Below are positions 22,822-30,414 of a stretch of 37,989 bases of DNA, piece by piece. The stretch covers positions 1 through 37,989 of the forward strand of contig CADEDN010000032.1 in NCBI GenBank assembly GCA_902826095.1, in the 5' to 3' direction. Made by a program: the position numbers and the translations under genes. How positions within the stretch are numbered: position 1 is the first letter of the stretch; each line of letters begins with the position of its first letter. This DNA is from an uncultured Alphaproteobacteria bacterium. Lineage in GTDB: Bacteria > Pseudomonadota > Alphaproteobacteria > Caulobacterales > Parvularculaceae. The notes beneath the pieces are model-generated. The model was not told the DNA's origin, did no database searches, and saw nothing but the letters and a program-made list of their open reading frames with translations.

Positions 22822-23075
22822 ACCTTCCGCGCGGCTTTAGAGTGTTTGCCAAGTGAGCCGGCGCCATTCGGGCGGCGGTCGACCATGAGGATCATTTGGT
22901 GTTTCTTGACCCATCGACGCTGACTTTGCCGGCCGCGCTTCGCGGAACGGCGGGCGGCGGGCGACAAAGTGAATTCGCCAGGCTTTTGGCGCGACGAAAA
23001 GCAGGGCTTTTCGCGCTGGAACCGGCATGGAAAGCCAGAAATTCAGAAGGGGGCGCCGGCGAAAAGCCGGGTGTT

Positions 23076-26000
23076 TCAGTGAAAGTCGCGCGACTTCGGC
23101 AAGATCGCGCGCAGGCGCTCCGTCTGCTCGGCGCGTTTTTGATCGCGCGCGCCGCGCGGATCGGCGCGCTCGCCGCCATGCCGGAACTCGTCGGCCGGCG
23201 CGTAGATTTCGGTCTCCGGGCCGTGCTCTTCGGACAGCGCCGCGAGCCCTGCCGTCAAATCCTCAAGCCGTGCGGCGATGAGGTGAATGACCTCGCCGTC
23301 GCGCTGGATATGGCCGCGGACGCCCATCAGCCTTGCGCCGAGCACGACGCGTCGGAACGCTTCGAACACTTTCGGCCAGATGATGATGTTAGCGGTGCCG
23401 GTTTCGTCTTCAAGCGTTGCGAAGATGACGCCCGACGCCGTGCCCGGCCGCTGGCGCACAAGAACGAGCCCCGCGACAGCGACGCCAGCGCCGTTCGCTG
23501 CGCGCGCGAGCGCCGCGCAGGGCCGGAAGGATTTTTCGGCGAGCGTCCGCCGCAGGAACGCCAGCGGATGCGCGCGCAGCGAAAGGCGGAGCGTCCGGTA
23601 ATCGTGGACCACTTCCTCGCCGACCGGCATCCGCGGCAGGGCGCGCTCGCTTTCCTGCTCAGCGGCGCGCGCGGCGGCGAGCAGCGGCGGCGCGTCTTCG
23701 GCGATCCCGTGGTCCAGCGCCTTCGCCGCCCACAGCGCGTCGCGCCGCGACAGGCCGAGCGAGGCGAAAGCGTCGGCGTCGGCCAGGCGTTCGACGACGG
23801 CGCGCGACACGCCGGTCCTCGCCCAGAAGTCCCTGACGCTGTCGAAGGCGACGCCGTCGTCATTGCGTCGCCGCGCGATCCGGCGCGCGTCTTCCTCCTT
23901 CAGTCCCTTGATCTGCCGGAGCCCGAGGCGGACCGCATGCGCGTGGCGCATTTCGCCGATCATCGACCAATGCTGTTCGGCGACGCGCGGGCGCGAGAAG
24001 CGCTCTTCGAGCGCGCAGTCGAAATCCGAATGATTGACGTCGGGACCGCGGATCTCGACGCCATGCTCCTTCGCGTCGCGGACAAGCTGCGCCGGCGCGT
24101 AAAACCCCAGAGGCTGCGCGTTCAGCATCGCCGCGCAAAAAACGTCCGGATACCGGCATTTAAGCCAGCAGGAGACGTAGACGAGAAGCGCGAACGAGGC
24201 GGCGTGGCTTTCCGGAAAGCCGTATTCGCCAAAGCCCTCGATCTGCTTGAAGCAGCGCGCCGCGAAATCGGCGCCATAGCCGCGCGCCTTCATGCCTTCG
24301 ATCATCTTCTCGGCGAACAGATGGATCGCGCCGGTCTTGCGGAATGTCGCCATGGCGCGCCGCAATTTGTCGGCTTCGGACGGGGTGAAGCCGGCGGCGA
24401 CGATCGCGATTTTCATCGCCTGCTCCTGAAAGAGCGGCACGCCGAGCGTCTTGCCGAGAACCTGTTCAAGCTCCTTCGACGGGAATTCGACTTTCTCTTC
24501 GCCGCGCCGGCGTCGCAGATAGGGATGCACCATGTCGCCCTGGATGGGCCCGGGGCGGACGATCGCGACCTCGATGACGAGATCGTAGAAATTCCGCGGG
24601 CGAAGGCGCGGCAGCATCTGCATTTGCGCGCGGCTTTCGATCTGGAAGACGCCGAGCGTGTCGGCGCGGCAGATCATGTCGTAGACGGCGCGCTCCTCGG
24701 CCGGGACCGTCGCGATGTCGAGACCGATCCCGTAGGCGCGGCGCAGCATCGCGAAGGCCCTGGCGATGCAGGTGAGCATGCCGAGCCCCAGAACATCGAC
24801 CTTGATGATGCCAAGCGTGTCGAGATCGTCCTTGTCCCATTCGACGAAAGTGCGATCGTCCATCGCCGCATTGCCGATCGGGATCAGCTCATCAAGCGGG
24901 CCCTCGGTGATCACAAAGCCGCCGGTGTGCTGCGAGAGGTGGCGCGGAAACCCTTTGATCTCGCGCGCGAGTTCGAGCGTCAGCGCGATCGTCGGCTCGT
25001 TCGGATCAAGCCCCGTATCCTCGGCGACGGCGTCGCGGATCGCGCCGTCGCGCCACCCCTTGGCCATGCCGGAAAGCGCGCTGACGGCGTCCTCGGACAA
25101 TCCCATCGCCTTGCCGACCTCGCGCAGAGCCGAGCGCGAGCGATAGGTGATGACGGTCGCGGCGATGCCGGCGCGCGTCCGGCCGTATTTGCGGTAGATA
25201 TATTGGATCACCTCCTCGCGCCGCTCATGCTCGAAATCGACGTCGATGTCGGGCGGCTCGCGGCGTTCGGCGGAGATGAACCGCTCAAAGAGGACGTCCA
25301 TCCGCGCAGGGTCGACCGAGGTGATCCCGAGCGCGTAGCAGACCGCCGAATTCGCCGCCGAGCCGCGGCCCTGGCAGAGAATTCCTTCGTCGCGCGCATA
25401 GCGCACGATGTCGTAGACGGTGAGGAAATAGGGCGCGTACTGAAGATCGCCGATGATCGAAAGCTCGGCGACGACCTGCTGGCGCACGCGCTCGGGCGCG
25501 CCGTTCGGATAGCGGCTCTGAAGGCCGAGAAGGGCGAGCCTTTCAAGCTCGGCCTGCGGGCTCGCGGAAAGGCCAGCCGATTCCTTCGGGTATTCATAGC
25601 AAAGCTCGTCAAGCGAGAACCGGCAGCGCCCGGAAAGATGCAAGGTCTCCTCGACCGCGCCCGGATGATCGGCGAAAAGCCGCGCCATTTCGGCGGGGGC
25701 CTTAAGATGCCGCTCGGCGTTGGCGCTAAGAAGAAACCCGGCTTTGTCGATCGTCGTCTTTTCGCGGATGCAGGTCAGCACGTCGGCGAGCCGCCGGCGC
25801 GACGGCGCGTGATAGAGCGCGTGATTGACCGCAAGAAGGGGAACGCGCGCGGCTCTTGCAAGGCAGGCGAGTTCATTGAGGCGGGCGGCGTCGGCGGGCC
25901 CGAACGCCCGCGCGCCGGCGAGCCAGACGTTTCCGGGAAAGGCTTCGCGAAGCCGGGCGAGAAGCTTTGCTCCCCCGCTGGCGGGGGAGCTGTCGAGCGA

Positions 26001-26489
26001 AACGAGACTGAGGGGGGCTGTGTCGATGCGTTCTACGGAATTACACGCCTCCCCGCTGTCGGCTTCGCCGACCTCTCCCCTGCTGCGCGGGGGGGAAGGG
26101 CGCTCACGCATAAGCGCCGCCGCGAAAAGCTGTCCCTCGCCGAATTCCAGCGCGTCGTCGAGCGTCAGATGACAGGCGCCTTTCGGCGCGCGCCTTTTGC
26201 CGCGCGTCAGCAATCGGCAGAGCCGCCCGTAAGCGGCCCGATCCGTCGGGTAAGCGAGAAGCTCCGCCTCCTGATCGACAAGGCGCAGGCGGACGGCCGG
26301 GACGAAGGGGACGCCCGCCTCCTTCGCGGCCGCATGCGCGCGCACGATTCCGGCGAAGGAATTGACGTCGGCGAGCGCGATCGCGGCGTGGCCGAGCGCG
26401 GCCGCCGCCGCCGCCATCTCTTCAGGGTGCGAAGCGCCGAGAAGAAAGGAGAAATTCGAAAAAGCGGCGAGTTCGGCGTAGCGGGTCAT
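23076..26489 (-). CDS. dnaE2: Error-prone DNA polymerase DnaE2 (ImuC)
   Basis: 1137-residue C-family polymerase that performs SOS translesion synthesis with ImuA and ImuB. It has an N-terminal PHP domain beginning F-S-F-L-L-G-A-S-H-P-E-E, then C-T-I/L-like D-V-L-T-C-I-R-E-K and H-L-K-A-P-A-E-M, the palm aspartates D414 and D416 in P-D-I-D-V-D-F, the D-V-L-G-L-G-M-L segment with the third acidic residue, and a C-terminal OB fold (A-G-L-V-L-V-R-Q-R-P-G-T-A). Residues about 127-174 are a low-complexity P/S/G-rich insertion encoded by a palindromic repeat, which helps explain why the protein is longer than the roughly 1030-1090 usual in the family. The ATG at 26489 has a weak ribosome binding site. 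imuB, its usual neighbour, is separated from it by hicAB on the other strand. Confidence 0.95.
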   Translation of the reverse strand: MTRYAELAAFSNFSFLLGASHPEEMAAAAAALGHAAIALADVNSFAGIVRAHAAAKEAGVPFVPAVRLRLVDQEAELLAYPTDRAAYGRLCRLLTRGKRRAPKGACHLTLDDALEFGEGQLFAAALMRERPSPPRSRGEVGEADSGEACNSVERIDTAPLSLVSLDSSPASGGAKLLARLREAFPGNVWLAGARAFGPADAARLNELACLARAARVPLLAVNHALYHAPSRRRLADVLTCIREKTTIDKAGFLLSANAERHLKAPAEMARLFADHPGAVEETLHLSGRCRFSLDELCYEYPKESAGLSASPQAELERLALLGLQSRYPNGAPERVRQQVVAELSIIGDLQYAPYFLTVYDIVRYARDEGILCQGRGSAANSAVCYALGITSVDPARMDVLFERFISAERREPPDIDVDFEHERREEVIQYIYRKYGRTRAGIAATVITYRSRSALREVGKAMGLSEDAVSALSGMAKGWRDGAIRDAVAEDTGLDPNEPTIALTLELAREIKGFPRHLSQHTGGFVITEGPLDELIPIGNAAMDDRTFVEWDKDDLDTLGIIKVDVLGLGMLTCIARAFAMLRRAYGIGLDIATVPAEERAVYDMICRADTLGVFQIESRAQMQMLPRLRPRNFYDLVIEVAIVRPGPIQGDMVHPYLRRRRGEEKVEFPSKELEQVLGKTLGVPLFQEQAMKIAIVAAGFTPSEADKLRRAMATFRKTGAIHLFAEKMIEGMKARGYGADFAARCFKQIEGFGEYGFPESHAASFALLVYVSCWLKCRYPDVFCAAMLNAQPLGFYAPAQLVRDAKEHGVEIRGPDVNHSDFDCALEERFSRPRVAEQHWSMIGEMRHAHAVRLGLRQIKGLKEEDARRIARRRNDDGVAFDSVRDFWARTGVSRAVVERLADADAFASLGLSRRDALWAAKALDHGIAEDAPPLLAAARAAEQESERALPRMPVGEEVVHDYRTLRLSLRAHPLAFLRRTLAEKSFRPCAALARAANGAGVAVAGLVLVRQRPGTASGVIFATLEDETGTANIIIWPKVFEAFRRVVLGARLMGVRGHIQRDGEVIHLIAARLEDLTAGLAALSEEHGPETEIYAPADEFRHGGERADPRGARDQKRAEQTERLRAILPKSRDFH
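25968..26111 (-). repeat. Composite palindromic repeat inserted in-frame in dnaE2
   Basis: About 140 bp inside the PHP-domain coding region. One end is a perfect hairpin, GCTCCCCCGC (25969-25978), TG, GCGGGGGAGC (25981-25990); the other holds GTCGGC-TTC-GCCGAC (26058-26072) flanked by C-rich and G-rich tracts. Translated it gives R-P-S-P-P-R-S-R-G-E-V-G-E-A-D-S-G-E-A...P-L-S-L-V-S-L-D-S-S-P-A-S-G-G-A, the recognisable peptide of an interspersed palindromic repeat seen in many alphaproteobacterial genomes, and unlike DnaE2 sequence. The frame remains open through it. Confidence 0.85.
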
Positions 26490-26495
26490 AAGGGC

Positions 26496-26532
26496 TTGAC
26501 CCGCTCCGAGGGTATGTGTATATATTTACACA
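26496..26532 (+). promoter_or_regulatory. hicAB promoter with palindromic operator
   Basis: TTGACC (26496-26501), a 17-bp spacer and TATATA (26519-26524) form a near-consensus housekeeping promoter. The -10 is embedded in TGTGTA-TATATT-TACACA (26515-26532), a perfect 6-bp inverted repeat that is a good candidate HicB operator for autoregulation. The -35 lies only 7 bp from the dnaE2 start codon (26489), so a bound repressor would sit over any dnaE2 leader. Confidence 0.8.
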
Positions 26533-26554
26533 AAAATCGAAACGGGGGAGCTGG

Positions 26555-26740
26555 TTGGACAGTCGGGAGATTATCCGAAAGCTCACTGGCGCCGGCTGGA
26601 TCGAGCACAGCCAGAAAGGGTCGCACAAACACTTCAAGCACCCCGAAAGGCCCGGAAAGATTACGGTCCCGCATCCGCGCAAGGATCTGCCGCCGAAGAC
26701 CGTCAAATCGATCCTGCGTGCAGCCGGACTCGCCGATTGA
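26555..26740 (+). CDS. hicA: HicA toxin (mRNA interferase)
   Basis: 61-residue HicA-family RNase with a double-stranded RNA-binding-like fold, which cleaves mRNA when HicB is lost. The sequence D-S-R-E-I-I-R-K-L-T-G-A-G-W-I, then Q-K-G-S-H24-K-H-F-K-H-P and I-T-V-P-H-P, K-D-L-P-P-K-T-V-K-S-I-L-R-A-A-G-L is the full family pattern, and His24 in G-S-H is the conserved catalytic residue, so the toxin looks intact. The start is taken as TTG 26555, after GGGGGAG and giving the normal N-terminus; an in-frame ATG at 26516 lies inside the operator and would add 13 residues. It is followed 21 bp later by hicB and is divergent from dnaE2. Confidence 0.9.
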   Translation: MDSREIIRKLTGAGWIEHSQKGSHKHFKHPERPGKITVPHPRKDLPPKTVKSILRAAGLAD

Positions 26741-26761
26741 AGAAAAAGGAGGAGTCGCGTC

Positions 26762-27169
26762 ATGAGGAGTTACATCGCCGCTCTTGAGCCGGACGGGCAG
26801 GGCGGCTTCGGCGTCTTCTTCCCCGATCTCCCCGGCCTTGCTTCGGCGGGCGACACCATGGACGAAGCGATGCGGAACGCGCTCGAGGCTCTTTGCGGTC
26901 ATGTCGCCGCGCTCAGGGACGACGGCGACCCGGTTCCGCCGCCGCGGTCGATCGACGCTATTTTCAGTCAGCCTACGGATGATATAGAAGGATGCCTTCT
27001 TGTGGCAATTCCCCTTCTTGAAACGGGCGGCGCGCAGGTGCGCGTCAATATCTCCGGCTCTCGCTTCGAGATCGACGCGATCGACGCTGCGGCGCGTCGG
27101 CGCGGGCTGACGCGGTCGGCGTTTCTTCTTCAGGCGGCGCGCGACAAGATCGCCTCCGAGACGGCTTGA
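26762..27169 (+). CDS. hicB: HicB antitoxin
   Basis: 135-residue antitoxin. The N-terminal HicB fold has Y-I-A-A-L-E-P-D-G-Q-G-G-F-G-V-F-F-P-D-L-P-G and a following A-G-D-T-M-D-E-A-M-R-N-A-L-E-A-L, which neutralises HicA. The C-terminal about 40 residues (V-R-V-N-I-S-G-S-R-F-E-I-D-A-I-D-A-A-A-R-R-R-G-L-T-R-S-A-F-L) form a ribbon-helix-helix DNA-binding domain, so this is an autoregulating HicB; the palindrome at 26515-26532 is the likely target. AAGGAGGAG precedes ATG 26762. The stop codon is 5 bp from that of imuB on the opposite strand. Confidence 0.92.
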   Translation: MRSYIAALEPDGQGGFGVFFPDLPGLASAGDTMDEAMRNALEALCGHVAALRDDGDPVPPPRSIDAIFSQPTDDIEGCLLVAIPLLETGGAQVRVNISGSRFEIDAIDAAARRRGLTRSAFLLQAARDKIASETA

Positions 27170-27174
27170 GGGCG

Positions 27175-28731
27175 TCATGCGAAAAATCCGTGCAGGAACC
27201 ATTTGGCGCCGTCCTCAAGGCGGCCCTCGCGGAAGACCCAGTAGCGGCGGCCCTTTTCATCCTCGATCCGGTAATAGTCGCGCGAGAAATCCTCGCCGCG
27301 CCGCCACTCGCCGAGAATGCGCTCCGGCCCCGCCGCGCGCGCCGTCCGATAGGCGACGCGCCGCCAGCGAAACTGGGCGGGCGGCCCGTCCGGCGCGAGC
27401 GCGGTCGCAAGGATCGGCTCGGGCGGATCGAGAAGCGAGAGCGGGCGCATCGCGCTTTCATTCGTCCACGGAACAGGCGGGAGAAGCGCGCTCGCGCGCG
27501 CCTCGGCGCGCTCTGGAATATGCGAGGCGACCGGCGACAGCCGAAAGACGGCGCGCCCCAGATGATTGGCGAGGCGGTCGCGCAGGGCGTCGACCTCCTC
27601 GCCGGCGCCGGTCTCGCGCGCCTGCGCCTTCGCCGCGTCGATCCGGGCCGTCGCAAAAGCGCTAAGGCGGAAGCTTTCAAAACCGAAGCCGGGATCGACG
27701 GGGCGCTCGCCCTTTTCAAGCTTAAGCCGCAACAGCCGCAGGATCGTTTCCGGCGCGCGCGAGGGCGCGCCAAGCGCGATGCGCACGGTCTCAAAACTCA
27801 TATCCATGCGAAAGAGCGAGAAATCGAAGCGGCGCGCGCCTTGTCCCGCGGCCTCGAGCTTTCGCGCAAGACGCGCCGCGAGATCGTCCGCGAGATGCAG
27901 CGTCGCGTCGATCGTCATCAGCGGCTCGGCGAGAACGGCGCTGGCGGAAAAATCCGCCGGCGGCGCGATCGGCGCGATCGGCTCGAAGAGGGCGCCGGTC
28001 GCCTGATCGAGGCGCTTCAGCAAGGCTTCGCCAAACCGCTTGCCAAGCTCCTTTCTGGGCCGCGCCATGACGGCGCCGACTGTTTTAAGGCCGAGGCTTT
28101 TGAGATCGTCGACGATGTCGGCCTCAAGCCGCAGCGCGGCGACGGGAAGCGGCGAAAGGGCGGATCGTTCGCCGCCGGACGGAATGACGGGGAAGGCGCC
28201 GAACGCCGCCGTCGCCCAGGCGCAGCCGGGCGTTCCGGCGATCGCGGCGCGCGCGTCAACGCCGATCCCGCGCAACCGGTTCGCCGCATCCTCGGCGAGC
28301 CGCGCTTCGCCGCCGAAGAGATGCGCGACCCCCTCAATGTCGATGAAGGCCGCGCCGAACTCCGGCGAGCCGACAAGCGGGGAATAGCGCAGCAGCGCGG
28401 CGAGAAGTCTTTGAAAGTCCCGCCTGTCCGCGGCGCGGTCGATCGCCGCGATATTGAGCGCGGGGAGAAGCGCGCGCGCCTCGGCGAGGGGCTGGCCTTC
28501 ATAAAGACCTTCCGCCGTCGCCGCGCGATCGAGCGCGGCGATCTTCAGCGCGTTTTCGGTTTTCTCATAGAGCGCGAGCGGCGCGGCCGGCCCCTTCATG
28601 CGCCGATGATGAAGATCGGCGGACAAATGCGGGAAGACGAGCGCCAAAATCCGGCGCTGGCTGGAAGCCTTGGGTTGATTCCGGCGCGGCGGCGGCGCCT
28701 CGGTCGGGGAGAACAAATCGTTTCTCGTCAT
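27175..28731 (-). CDS. imuB: ImuB, Y-family polymerase-like mutasome protein
   Basis: 518-residue Y-family-like protein that links DnaE2 to the beta clamp during SOS mutagenesis. It starts with about 30 extra residues, then R-R-I-L-A-L-V-F-P-H-L-S-A-D; the usual catalytic D-M-D-x-F is absent, and F-I-D-I-E-G-V-A-H-L-F-G-G stands where active enzymes have S-x-D-E, as expected for ImuB, which is not catalytic. The C-terminal R-P-L-S-L-L-D-P-P-E-P-I and Y-W-V-F-R-E-G-R-L...W-F-L-H-G-F-F-A are diagnostic. ATG 28731 (GGAG 7 nt upstream) is preferred over TTG 28746. Its first 167 bp overlap the end of imuA in another frame. The stop codon faces hicB. Confidence 0.93.
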   Translation of the reverse strand: MTRNDLFSPTEAPPPRRNQPKASSQRRILALVFPHLSADLHHRRMKGPAAPLALYEKTENALKIAALDRAATAEGLYEGQPLAEARALLPALNIAAIDRAADRRDFQRLLAALLRYSPLVGSPEFGAAFIDIEGVAHLFGGEARLAEDAANRLRGIGVDARAAIAGTPGCAWATAAFGAFPVIPSGGERSALSPLPVAALRLEADIVDDLKSLGLKTVGAVMARPRKELGKRFGEALLKRLDQATGALFEPIAPIAPPADFSASAVLAEPLMTIDATLHLADDLAARLARKLEAAGQGARRFDFSLFRMDMSFETVRIALGAPSRAPETILRLLRLKLEKGERPVDPGFGFESFRLSAFATARIDAAKAQARETGAGEEVDALRDRLANHLGRAVFRLSPVASHIPERAEARASALLPPVPWTNESAMRPLSLLDPPEPILATALAPDGPPAQFRWRRVAYRTARAAGPERILGEWRRGEDFSRDYYRIEDEKGRRYWVFREGRLEDGAKWFLHGFFA

Positions 28732-29458
28732 GACGCCACTCCACAAGAAAGGATTGATCGGGAGAAAGCCGGCAGAAACTCGCCGCCTTCTCGAGGGTCA
28801 CGAACCAGCGCGGCGAACCCGGCGCCTTCGCGTCGAACGGCGCCGGCCCGCTCGCGCGCGCCTCGACGCGCCAGCGCATGGAAGCGCCCGTCGGCGCCGC
28901 TTCGGAGGATGAATGCTGCGATCGCACAATGATCGGCGTCGCGCCGGAATATCCCGCCGCGAGGTGAAGCCGGCGGCTCGCCGTCAAGGTGAGGCGCGGC
29001 GCCGCGCCGGATACGATGAAGAGCGCCGCCGCGACCCCTTTCGTCCGCGCCGCCTCCTCCGCCGCGAAGAGGGCGTTCTCTTCCGTCCTTGCACGGATAA
29101 AGAACGCGCGCGCCGGATCGAGCCCGAAGGCCGAGAGCCCGCGCGCGGAAAGCGCGCCCGACCGCGCCGCCTCATGCGCGCGCTCGATGAAGACAAGCGC
29201 GCCGCCGCTCTCGCAAAGCCGCGCCGCAAGACCGAGCGCAAAGCCGAGCGCGGCGGGCGCGTCGCGATAATCGGGGCTGCGCATCTCATGAAGGACGCCC
29301 CCTTGCGCCGCGACGCCGGGCCAGAGGGCGAGCGCGCGAGCGCGCGCCGGCTCGTCCGCCAGCGGGGGAAGCGGCGCGGCGCGCGCGCCGCGCTCGATAT
29401 CGGCGATATGATCCCTCAGCCGCGCGAGCACGCCCGCGCGGACCATCGTCCGGTCCAT
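28565..29458 (-). CDS. imuA: ImuA, SOS mutasome accessory protein
   Basis: 297-residue RecA-like/SulA-related protein, the first gene of the SOS mutagenesis cassette. It has the expected L-R-D-H-I-A-D-I-E-R-G N-terminus, G-G-V-L-H-E-M-R, A-L-G-F-A-L-G-L-A-A-R, F-G-L-D-P-A-R-A-F-F-I-R-A-R-T-E-E-N-A-L-F-A-A-E-E-A-A-R, R-R-L-H-L-A-A-G-Y-S-G-A-T and R-W-R-V-E-A-R-A blocks. After the usual end near V-E-W-R-H-D-E-K-R-F-V-L-P it continues about 50 residues, which overlap imuB. The start ATG 29458 (AGGG adjacent) has an alternative ATG at 29446. It is preceded by a promoter with a LexA box. A hairpin (GGGCGACG/CGTCGCCC, 29482-29501) lies in the leader. Confidence 0.88.
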   Translation of the reverse strand: MDRTMVRAGVLARLRDHIADIERGARAAPLPPLADEPARARALALWPGVAAQGGVLHEMRSPDYRDAPAALGFALGLAARLCESGGALVFIERAHEAARSGALSARGLSAFGLDPARAFFIRARTEENALFAAEEAARTKGVAAALFIVSGAAPRLTLTASRRLHLAAGYSGATPIIVRSQHSSSEAAPTGASMRWRVEARASGPAPFDAKAPGSPRWFVTLEKAASFCRLSPDQSFLVEWRHDEKRFVLPDRGAAAAPESTQGFQPAPDFGARLPAFVRRSSSSAHEGAGRAARAL

Positions 29459-29557
29459 CCCTGTCCACCATTATCGGGCCCGGGCGACGTCCTCGTCGCC
29501 CCTGGCCGAAACCCCGTCAGCCCCGGAAACCGGATGGTCCTGGAGCGTCGGGCGATG

Positions 29558-29587
29558 ATTAGAACAAAGAAGGAACAAAAGAGTCAA
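29558..29587 (-). promoter_or_regulatory. SOS promoter of imuA with LexA box
   Basis: On the minus strand TTGACT (29587-29582) and TCTAAT (29563-29558) are separated by 18 bp. Within the spacer lies GTTC-N7-GTTC (29576-29562), the direct-repeat LexA box characteristic of alphaproteobacteria. The predicted transcript start is about 90-95 bp before imuA. No second such box was found near dnaE2. Confidence 0.88.
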
Positions 29588-29687
29588 GCGGGCTTTTATC
29601 CCCGCGATGATTTCAGGCGGTTTTCAGAAATCCCTGCCAGTGTTAGAGGCTCGCCCGCAGTTCAAAAGGACGTCCAAAAGGATCGGC

Positions 29688-30302
29688 ATGACGAATTATC
29701 TCCACAAGGGCGACCTCCCCGCCGGCTTCACCCTCGGCCCCGTCGTCGCAATCGACAGCGAAACCATGGGATTGAACCCGCACCGCGACCGGCTCTGCGT
29801 CGTCCAGTTGTCGTCGGGCGACGGAAACGCCCATGTCGTCCAGCTCAATACCGAAACCTACGACGCCCCCAATCTGAAGCGCCTCCTCGCCGACCCGAGG
29901 GTCCTGAAGCTTTTTCACTTCGCCCGCTTCGATATCGCCGCCTTCCAGTACTGGCTGAAGGTCGAAACGACCCCCGTCTACTGCACCAAGGTCGCCTCGC
30001 GCCTCACCCGAACCTTCACCGACCGGCACGGCCTCAAGGATCTCGCCAGGGACCTCATCAACGTCGATCTTTCAAAGCAGCAGCAATCCTCGGACTGGGG
30101 CGCCGAAACGCTGACCGAGGCGCAGATCGACTATGCGGCTTCGGATGTCCTCTACCTCCACGCCCTGAAGGAGAAACTCGACGCCATGCTCGCCCGCGAA
30201 GGGCGAACCGGGCTCGCCGAAGCCTGTTTCCGCTTCCTTCCGGCGCGAGCCGCGCTCGACCTCGCCGGCTGGCCCGAGATCGACATCCTCGCTCATTCGT
30301 GA
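29688..30302 (+). CDS. rnd: Ribonuclease D-like 3'-5' exonuclease (DEDDy domain only)
   Basis: 204-residue RNase D-type exonuclease. The DEDDy catalytic residues are visible: D-S-E-T in motif I, H-F-A-R-F-D in motif II, and Y-A-A-S-D-V-L-Y-L in motif III; L-S-K-Q-Q-Q-S-S-D-W is a typical RNase D stretch. It lacks the C-terminal HRDC domains of full-length E. coli RNase D (about 375 residues), a short form common in alphaproteobacteria. The likely role is 3' trimming of stable RNA. ATG 29688 follows AAGGA; the frame is open from 29607 but the extra residues are not conserved-looking. The gene leads into the lpt cluster after 112 bp. Confidence 0.92.
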   Translation: MTNYLHKGDLPAGFTLGPVVAIDSETMGLNPHRDRLCVVQLSSGDGNAHVVQLNTETYDAPNLKRLLADPRVLKLFHFARFDIAAFQYWLKVETTPVYCTKVASRLTRTFTDRHGLKDLARDLINVDLSKQQQSSDWGAETLTEAQIDYAASDVLYLHALKEKLDAMLAREGRTGLAEACFRFLPARAALDLAGWPEIDILAHS

Positions 30303-30414
30303 CGCCATCGAGACGATGCGTCGCGAAAAAACCGCAGGCCTTGCGTGAACTTCGCTTGGGGACAACTATATCCGAAGGATCGGGAGAACCGGGGCCTCGC
30401 CGCGCCCTGTCGGA

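Larger units (their letters stand above)
22449..23075. other. Gene-poor 627-bp region between dnaE2 and the acyl-ACP synthetase
   Basis: No convincing gene is seen. It holds, from left to right: the synthetase leader and promoter with two palindromic operators (22582-22640), the palindrome GGGGTCGACCCC (22682-22693), an AT-rich block (about 22720-22785) with an 8-bp inverted repeat TCTCTTTA/TAAAGAGA (22752-22779), three DnaA-box-like 9-mers (22790-22821), and a hairpin with arms CGAAAAGC/GCTTTTCG (22995-23013) that may mark the end of the dnaE2 transcript, although no T-run follows it. Confidence 0.7.

Noticed and set aside
22524-22967. 147-residue minus-strand open frame in the dnaE2-synthetase interval
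   Set aside because: It runs through the promoter, operators and AT-rich block, has no ribosome binding site, and its product is low-complexity and unlike any family known to me.
22896-26765. 1289-residue plus-strand open frame opposite dnaE2
   Set aside because: It is the antisense shadow of dnaE2 in GC-rich DNA: Arg/Asp/Ala-rich, no domain, and it runs on past hicA into the start of hicB.
27166-28932. 588-residue plus-strand open frame opposite imuB and imuA
   Set aside because: Highly charged R/A/E-rich antisense translation; both strands cannot code for ImuB and this, and ImuB motifs are unmistakable.
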